Source: Pleurotus ostreatus/Saccharomyces cerevisiae fusant (lineage: Eukaryota; Opisthokonta). Taken from it: a stretch of 10,762 bases of DNA. A program made the translations under genes and the position numbers. Below the pieces are notes generated by a model that did not search any database, was not told the DNA's origin, and saw only the letters and a program-made list of their open reading frames with translations. This document shows, in pieces, positions 7,005-10,762 of this stretch (position 1 is its first letter; each line of letters starts with the position of its first letter). The DNA lies in assembly GCA_024196135.1 (NCBI GenBank), contig JAMQCK010001204.1:1-10762 (forward strand), in the 5' to 3' direction.

Positions 7005-7548
7005 TCCCCGCCCCCCTTCTTACGCTCTCGAACACGTGCCTGCGCCTGCGCGCAGTGTCGCCGGCTGCACAACACGTGTCGCGCTGGCGAAATTTTCTCG
7101 CCAGCGCTTTTCGCGCTTTTCGCGCCTTTTCTCTTCCTTTCGCGCATTCCCAGCCCATTACACGTACATTATATATATCTTCTATATAGCTTAGATTCTT
7201 CACCGGTACTAGCATGCCCGAGCGCGATTCGTGGCAGCGGCGGCGACACGCGGCGCGACGCCGACGCGACGCGCTGACGTGGCTGTGCAGCCGCGCCAGC
7301 GGCGCATCAATCGCCGGCGGCGCGCGGGAGCCCCGACGACGGCGGCATCACGCGCGACGGCCGACGCGTGCGGCGCGATCACCCGCGGCGGCGAGCCCGG
7401 AGGTCGCCTGCCGCATTGGGCGCAGCCCGGCGACGTCCCGGGCAGCTTCCGGGAGGCCGTGGCTGTGCGGAGAACACATTCGGTACATTATCAAATGAAC
7501 GGCAGACACTTGTCTGCTACTTTTTAAAACATTTTACTCGCACAGGTG
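7005..7548 (-). repeat. inner element, right arm (long TIR)
   Basis: This is the inverted partner of 4094-4636. The outer 300 bp (7249-7548) are 99% identical to the left arm; the inner part (7005-7248) keeps only the block order, with a TATATATA-rich segment at 7165-7190, the palindrome at 7081-7107 and a C-rich tract at 7005-7018 (G-rich on the minus strand). The subterminal hairpin is at 7502-7517. Confidence 0.9.
7081..7107. repeat. 10-bp perfect stem in right arm
   Basis: GCGCTGGCGA (7081-7090) pairs exactly with TCGCCAGCGC (7098-7107) around AATTTTC. It is the positional counterpart of the palindrome at 4532-4547. Confidence 0.85.
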
Positions 7549-7879
7549 GACGACGAGCCTCGGACGTTCGGTCCGGGCCTCCGATTGCGCTCGATCAGCG
7601 CTTCGCACTACCACCCCGATTCCTCTCGCAACCCCCCTCCTCTGTTACCTACATAACTCAGTGTATACTATCTAGATTTAGCTGTAGGTGAAGGCTTGTA
7701 GCTAGAATGCTAGGTGGAAGAGGAGAACAATATGAGGAATTGGCTACGGATGGGCTAGCAGTCTGTACAGGTGCGTGAGCTATGCGCCCTGTCCAGTGAC
7801 ATTCACTAACACTTACTACATACAGTTTAATGCTACTCTCAACGCTGAGGCGCACCTTCCCGCGCCGTCTCGCGCGCCA

Positions 7880-7975
7880 GAAGGGGCGGCGAGCGCCTTC
7901 GGACGACGGGCCGGCATGCCGGTCCGGCCATCCGACGCGCCCGGCCGCGCGTCCCCTAACCTCCAACCACAACCA
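7880..7975 (+). repeat. dispersed repeat C, copy 2
   Basis: GGCCATCCGACGCG (7926-7939) and GGCCGCGCG are shared exactly with copy 3 at 9951-9975, and the CCAACCACAACC segment and pyrimidine tail follow as in copies 1 and 3. Its orientation is opposite to copy 1. Confidence 0.7.
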
Positions 7976-8340
7976 TCGCGCACCCCCCGTCGGCTCCTGC
8001 CCCTTTCTTCCCCTTCCCCTCGCTTGACCATCATCAATTATGCCTTACTTATCGATATGCACGCGATGACGTCCTTAACGCATGTGAATCAACCACCCAA
8101 GACCGGCCCTGTAGACGACGCGTGGGCACGTAACGGGCGCCGTGACGCGCAAGAGCGCGTAATAGGCGACAGAGACTGTGCTAGGGTTCATCTTAGGTGC
8201 GTCTCTACGCCCTGCGAAGTGAATTTTGAGCTCACATAATCTCTACGCCCTCTGCGACCCTTCGGGTGCTGTCGAGGGTCCACGCGCCGTTGCCCCGCAA
8301 CTCTCCGCCCTCAAGATGTACACGCACGCTCCCGCACGGT

Positions 8341-8447
8341 ACCTCCCGCCCCCTTCCCCATTGAACGCATGTCTCGCGCCAAGCGCCCGCCGTTCGAGTA
8401 CTCATCGCACCGGGAATTCACGGTGCAGGTGCTCGGCGCGAGATCTG
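8341..8447 (+). repeat. dispersed repeat D, copy 2
   Basis: It matches the reverse complement of 5161-5265, including the exact 12-mer CCGTTCGAGTAC and the GAATTC-CGGTGC spacing. It lies between repeat C copy 2 and the outer right arm, so the order C, D, TIR mirrors the inner left side (TIR, D, C). Confidence 0.7.
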
Positions 8448-8459
8448 TCGTTCAACGTT

Positions 8460-8480
8460 CCGAGGCCTGCACGGCCTCGG
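8460..8480. repeat. perfect 8-bp hairpin
   Basis: CCGAGGCC (8460-8467) pairs exactly with GGCCTCGG (8473-8480) around TGCAC. A 14-bp self-complementary site, GCGCGAGCTCGCGC, lies nearby at 8577-8590. No role is evident. Confidence 0.7.
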
Positions 8481-8780
8481 TGGAACTCGGGAACTACGAT
8501 GGAAGGAGCGCGCGCGGACCAGTGCGCGAGTGGGCAACTGCTCGACAGCGCGCCCCAAGCACCCTAGCAACCAATCGCGCGAGCTCGCGCTTTATAGCCT
8601 AGCTCGTGCCACTCCCTGCCCCCTCCCCATCCTTGCCCTCTATGACGCGCGCTCGCCATGCCTGCTGACACAGACTGCACGTCGCGCGTCGCAGGGGTGA
8701 AATTTTTTGTAGGTGCTTGCTTGCCCTTATGCCCCCTTCTGTCGTCCATACGTGTGCATACGCATTATATATAGTATGGA

Positions 8781-9127
8781 ATACATTTTCTTTATGCTAT
8801 TACATGCCCAAGGAAGCACAAGCAGCGGCGACGGCGAGGCCGCGCGCTCGCGAGGCCGCGCGACGCGCTGACTAAGCGAGCGCGACGCGCGGGAGCGCGC
8901 GCGAGAGGGCGCATCAATCGCGCCCGCGCGCGGCGGGAGGCGGCGCGACGCTCGGAAACGCCCGAGCGGTGGGCTCGGGGGGTCGCCTGCCGCATCGGGC
9001 GCTGCCCGGAGGCGTCGCCGGCGAGATCCCGGGGGCTGTGGCTGTGCAGGTAAACACTTCGTGAACTTTGCAAAAGCACGACCTATAAATTGTAGGTCAC
9101 TTTGCAAAGGGGGTACTTCCACAGGTG
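8781..9127 (-). repeat. outer element, right terminal inverted repeat
   Basis: This is the inverted partner of 2739-3085; the core 8806-9084 is 98.9% identical to it. Its end, viewed inward, reads CACCTGTGGAAGTA, which resembles the inner-element ends (CACCTGTGCRAGTA) more closely than its own partner does, so the left end (CAGCTGATG) is the diverged one. Confidence 0.9.
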
Positions 9128-9134
9128 ATGCGCA
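9128..9134. repeat. target-site duplication, right copy (ATGCGCA)
   Basis: It is identical to 2732-2738 and immediately adjoins the right TIR end at 9127. Longer duplications are not supported: the next bases differ on both sides. Confidence 0.7.
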
Positions 9135-9864
9135 ACGCCGGGTGGGGTGGTGATGGTGGTGTGAGGCAAGGTGTGACGCGGCCACAATCGGTGTGACGCG
9201 TGCGTTACAACGTCCGCGTGACGCGTGCGATGCTCGAGAGGGTACAGGAAAGTATATAAAGAAGGCAGGGATATTGAGAAGGGTCCAGTAGACGTTACTG
9301 AAGGAAGGGGGCGAGGGGAACCTGGGTGGAGGGAAGCAAATCATGGGGGTATATCCTATGCGGTGATTTGGGACCATACCGCACGATTTGGGACCGCATG
9401 TTGCGCCAAATGGTCTCAGCAACTCGCCGAGAAGCGTCTCGCTTTCTGTAGAATACATGTACATAGGGGGAATCTGCTATGGAATATATATCTGAAGTTT
9501 GATAGGACCTGGAGCATGAGAACATACCTGAGTGTTACATTGCGATCTCTGAAGGTGAGTAGTTTACATCAGTATTTCGTTATTTGTATTGTATCTAGAC
9601 CGCTACAAGCAGATAGAAGTATCTTAAAAGCTTAAGGGATGTTCCCCCCACCCGACACAGTTTGTTTGAAGTCGATCCGCCAGGAGCGAGCGGAGGGATT
9701 AGCGAAATGGACACGGAATGCACCTGTTTTGAGAGCAGGATTCATGCCACTTTGTGCACAATAATAGCGAAGGTCGAGTTCGATAGGTTGCTGTAATCCA
9801 AAAACCTACAAAATCTTCGAGATCTCATATATAGTAAGTCTAGTAATATATTATCATACAAATG
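9135..9864. other. A+T-richer spacer outside the outer element
   Basis: This begins with short direct repeats (GTGTGACGCG at 9171 and 9191, GTGACGCGTGCG at 9193 and 9218) and a TATATAAA at 9253-9260. A 136-codon open frame at 9225-9635 has no early ATG and no family signature; GATTTGGGACC is repeated at 9365 and 9385 inside it, and a GTGAGT donor-like hexamer occurs at 9555. It might hide a spliced exon, but I cannot support a gene. The rest (9640-9864) holds nothing recognised. Confidence 0.5.
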
Positions 9865-10000
9865 GACCTTCGAAGGATCCTCGGCCTGAGTCCGAGGCCG
9901 TCGAGCACGTCGACGACGACTCTCGGACCTCGGACCGATTCTCCGGCCCGGCCATCCGACGCGTCTCGGCCGCGCGCTCCTTGACCCTCAACCACCACCA
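9865..10000 (+). repeat. dispersed repeat C, copy 3
   Basis: This is the longest C copy in the window: CCGAGGCCGT, CGTCGACGACGAC, CTCTCGGAC, CGGCCATCCGACGCG, GGCCGCGCG and CTCAACCACCACC in order, followed by a pyrimidine tail to about 10050. An A+T-rich stretch (9825-9860) precedes it. It lies outside the outer element, so C is dispersed and not confined to that element. Confidence 0.7.
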
Positions 10001-10311
10001 CGCTGCTGCCCCCGCTCCCAACGCCACCCATTCCCCCTTCCCCTTCCTTCGTATTATCTACCGCGCTACGCAAATACGCGAAAGACGCGTTTTCAGGCGC
10101 GATTACGCGTCGATCACGCAGAAATCCCAAGTTGCGCAGCAACCAAAGACGGCGCGAGCGAGGAGGAGGGGTCAGGTGCGTGAATCCGCCTTGCACATGC
10201 GTTACGACTAACAAAAATAACATATACGACGCTTCTGACCCACGCGAGGGCAACGACGCGTCGTTGCAACACAGGGCGGCAAGCAAATTGCCCCGCTCCC
10301 TGCACCACATC

Positions 10312-10336
10312 CGCCCTCAGACACGGTCTGAGGGCG
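10312..10336. repeat. 11-bp perfect hairpin, 3-nt loop
   Basis: CGCCCTCAGAC and GTCTGAGGGCG pair exactly around ACG. The next hairpin starts five bases downstream. Confidence 0.85.
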
Positions 10337-10340
10337 CGGG

Positions 10341-10379
10341 GGACTCACTCGATGCGCGTTATGCGGCAAGAGTGAGTCC
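10341..10379. repeat. 10-bp perfect hairpin, 19-nt loop
   Basis: GGACTCACTC (10341-10350) pairs exactly with GAGTGAGTCC (10370-10379). It is stacked against the previous hairpin with a 4-nt gap. Confidence 0.85.
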
Positions 10380-10526
10380 GCAATGGCCGTCTCGCCATCA
10401 CGCCGACGCCCACACAAGTTGCGCCCCGCAATCGGCTGCTGGGTGTTGGCACCTACCCCCTCCACCCCGCTTGCAACCTCGCCTTTGCGGCGAGGCTCGG
10501 CACTGCTGGAGACGCACCAGACGCTG

Positions 10527-10542
10527 CAGAGGGTACCCTCTG
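10527..10542. repeat. 16-bp perfect palindrome
   Basis: CAGAGGGTACCCTCTG is self-complementary. The flanks (from about 10510 and to about 10558) remain partly complementary, GACGCAC against GTGTGTC, so the symmetric region may be longer but imperfect. Confidence 0.8.
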
Positions 10543-10614
10543 TGCGCTGTGTGTCTGACTTGGTCGGCCGGTGGCTACGCCTGCCCGCCGAGATCACCAG
10601 CAGGGTGATCCCTA

Positions 10615-10729
10615 CCCGCGCGCCCCCTCTGCCGGCGCGTACATCGCGCACCATGCCTATACCACCTCCGCCCACAGTGAGGTATGGGAAGTGTGCGCGG
10701 TATATGTGCCGGCAGAAGGGGCGCGTGGG
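10615..10729. ncRNA. long hairpin, candidate small-RNA precursor
   Basis: Arms 10615-10663 and 10681-10729 fold around a 17-nt loop. In the outer 37 pairs, 31 are Watson-Crick and, read as plus-strand RNA, four more are G-U; only two are mismatches. The inner 12 add about nine pairs. Every difference between the outer arms is a transition. Size and pairing are like a fungal miRNA-like precursor, but it may equally be a tiny fold-back transposon (MITE). Transcription cannot be judged from sequence. Confidence 0.5.
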
Positions 10730-10762
10730 CACGCCTCGCTCGCCGAGAGGAATAAGGAGGGG

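Larger units (their letters stand above)
4094..7548. mobile_element. inner TIR element, no transposase seen (3455 bp)
   Basis: Both ends begin CACCTGTGCRAGTAAAATG when read inward, and the outer 300 bp of the two arms differ at three positions. It lies wholly inside the outer element and its arms are related to the outer arms, so it looks like a second family member inserted into the first. The flanks AGGATGG (left) and GACGACG (right) are not a direct repeat, so the target duplication is missing or decayed. No transposase is recognisable inside; the centre (about 5780-6200) is A+T-richer and holds no supported gene. Confidence 0.7.
7549..8780. other. interior of outer element, right side; no gene
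   Basis: The first 60 bp resemble part of repeat C (GACGACGA, CTCGGAC, CCGGGC). Repeat C copy 2 and repeat D copy 2 follow, then two perfect inverted repeats at 8460-8480 and 8577-8590. Open frames overlap on both strands and do not match any family I know. A TATA-like A+T-rich stretch (8760-8795) borders the TIR. Confidence 0.55.
2739..9127. mobile_element. outer TIR DNA transposon-like element, no transposase seen (6389 bp)
   Basis: The unit is bounded by inverted repeats of about 347 bp and flanked by a 7-bp direct repeat. The right end reads CACCTGTG when viewed inward, as do both ends of the inner element at 4094-7548; the left end is the diverged CAGCTGAT. No frame inside encodes a recognisable transposase, so mobility would depend on one supplied elsewhere. 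The interior holds the second, nested TIR structure and copies of repeats C and D. Long TIRs with a 7-bp duplication are compatible with Mutator-like or other large-TIR superfamilies, but I cannot assign one. An alternative is a chance-bounded large inverted duplication; the register of the duplicated 7-mer argues against it. Confidence 0.7.
10250..10729. other. cluster of short perfect inverted repeats
   Basis: Within 480 bp lie: an 18-bp palindrome (10250-10267, GCAACGACGCGTCGTTGC); an 11-bp stem with a 3-nt loop (10312-10336); a 10-bp stem with a 19-nt loop (10341-10379); 5-bp stems at 10383-10398 and 10419-10431; a 7-bp stem with a 5-nt loop (10477-10495); a 16-bp palindrome (10527-10542, CAGAGGGTACCCTCTG); a 7-bp stem with a 5-nt loop (10592-10610); and the long hairpin 10615-10729. 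The density exceeds anything else in the window. The cluster could be a structured RNA gene or a cruciform-prone repeat. Overlapping open frames on both strands are not convincing as genes. Confidence 0.7.

Noticed and set aside
7214..7527. Overlapping open frames in the inner arms, also seen on the minus strand at 4041-4420.
   Set aside because: At least three frames are open at once across the repeat, and none shows a family motif. These are composition artefacts of the TIR.
9225..9635. 136-codon frame after a TATATAAA, with a donor-like GTGAGT.
   Set aside because: There is no early ATG, no family similarity that I can see, and no acceptor or branch site that clearly extends it. It is described only under the spacer.
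10592..10616. Hairpin followed by CCTACC considered as a Helitron 3' end.
   Set aside because: The terminal CTRR is not met and no Rep/helicase frame or matching 5' TC end is visible.
1..10762. CRISPR array, rRNA, complete tRNA, bacterial operon or phage signals.
   Set aside because: No regularly spaced identical repeats, no rRNA-like blocks and no complete cloverleaf were seen on either strand.

Overview
The window looks like repeat-rich nuclear DNA from a filamentous fungus, perhaps a basidiomycete. The kingdom call rests on a Ty1/copia retrotransposon, very CpG-rich non-coding DNA, and the lack of any operon or bacterial signal; the phylum is a guess. I see no intact host gene. Apart from the copia reading frame, the open frames overlap on several frames and strands in G+C-rich repeats and look like composition artefacts.

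Layout. (1) 1-1954: the 3' part of a Ty1/copia element, with reverse transcriptase, RNase H, polypurine tract and a 265-bp 3' LTR with TGTTG/CAACA ends. One in-frame TGA at 899-901 splits the polyprotein. (2) 1955-2731: non-coding, with G-rich tracts. (3) 2739-9127: a 6.4-kb structure bounded by inverted repeats of about 347 bp and flanked by a 7-bp direct repeat (ATGCGCA), the expected signature of a DNA transposon. (4) Inside it, 4094-7548: a second structure with inverted arms of about 543 bp, related in sequence to the outer arms but in the same nested orientation. The order is outer arm, inner arm, inner arm inverted, outer arm inverted. Neither structure contains a recognisable transposase, so both appear to be large non-autonomous (or gutted) members of one family whose ends read CACCTGTG. 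Two further dispersed repeats, here called C and D, recur in and around these elements. (5) 9135-9876: A+T-richer DNA without a convincing gene. (6) 9865-10000: a third copy of repeat C. (7) 10250-10729: a dense run of perfect short inverted repeats ending in a 115-nt hairpin with 49-nt arms.

The most unusual points are these. The ~300-bp cores of both inverted arm pairs are about 99% identical within a pair, although the adjoining inner arm sequence has diverged strongly. The palindrome in the inner arms changes sequence while keeping its symmetry. A cluster of hairpins lies at the right edge. Nothing in the window shows genes working together in a pathway; the region is best read as an insertion hotspot layered with retrotransposon and TIR-element insertions. 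All identities quoted were counted by eye.
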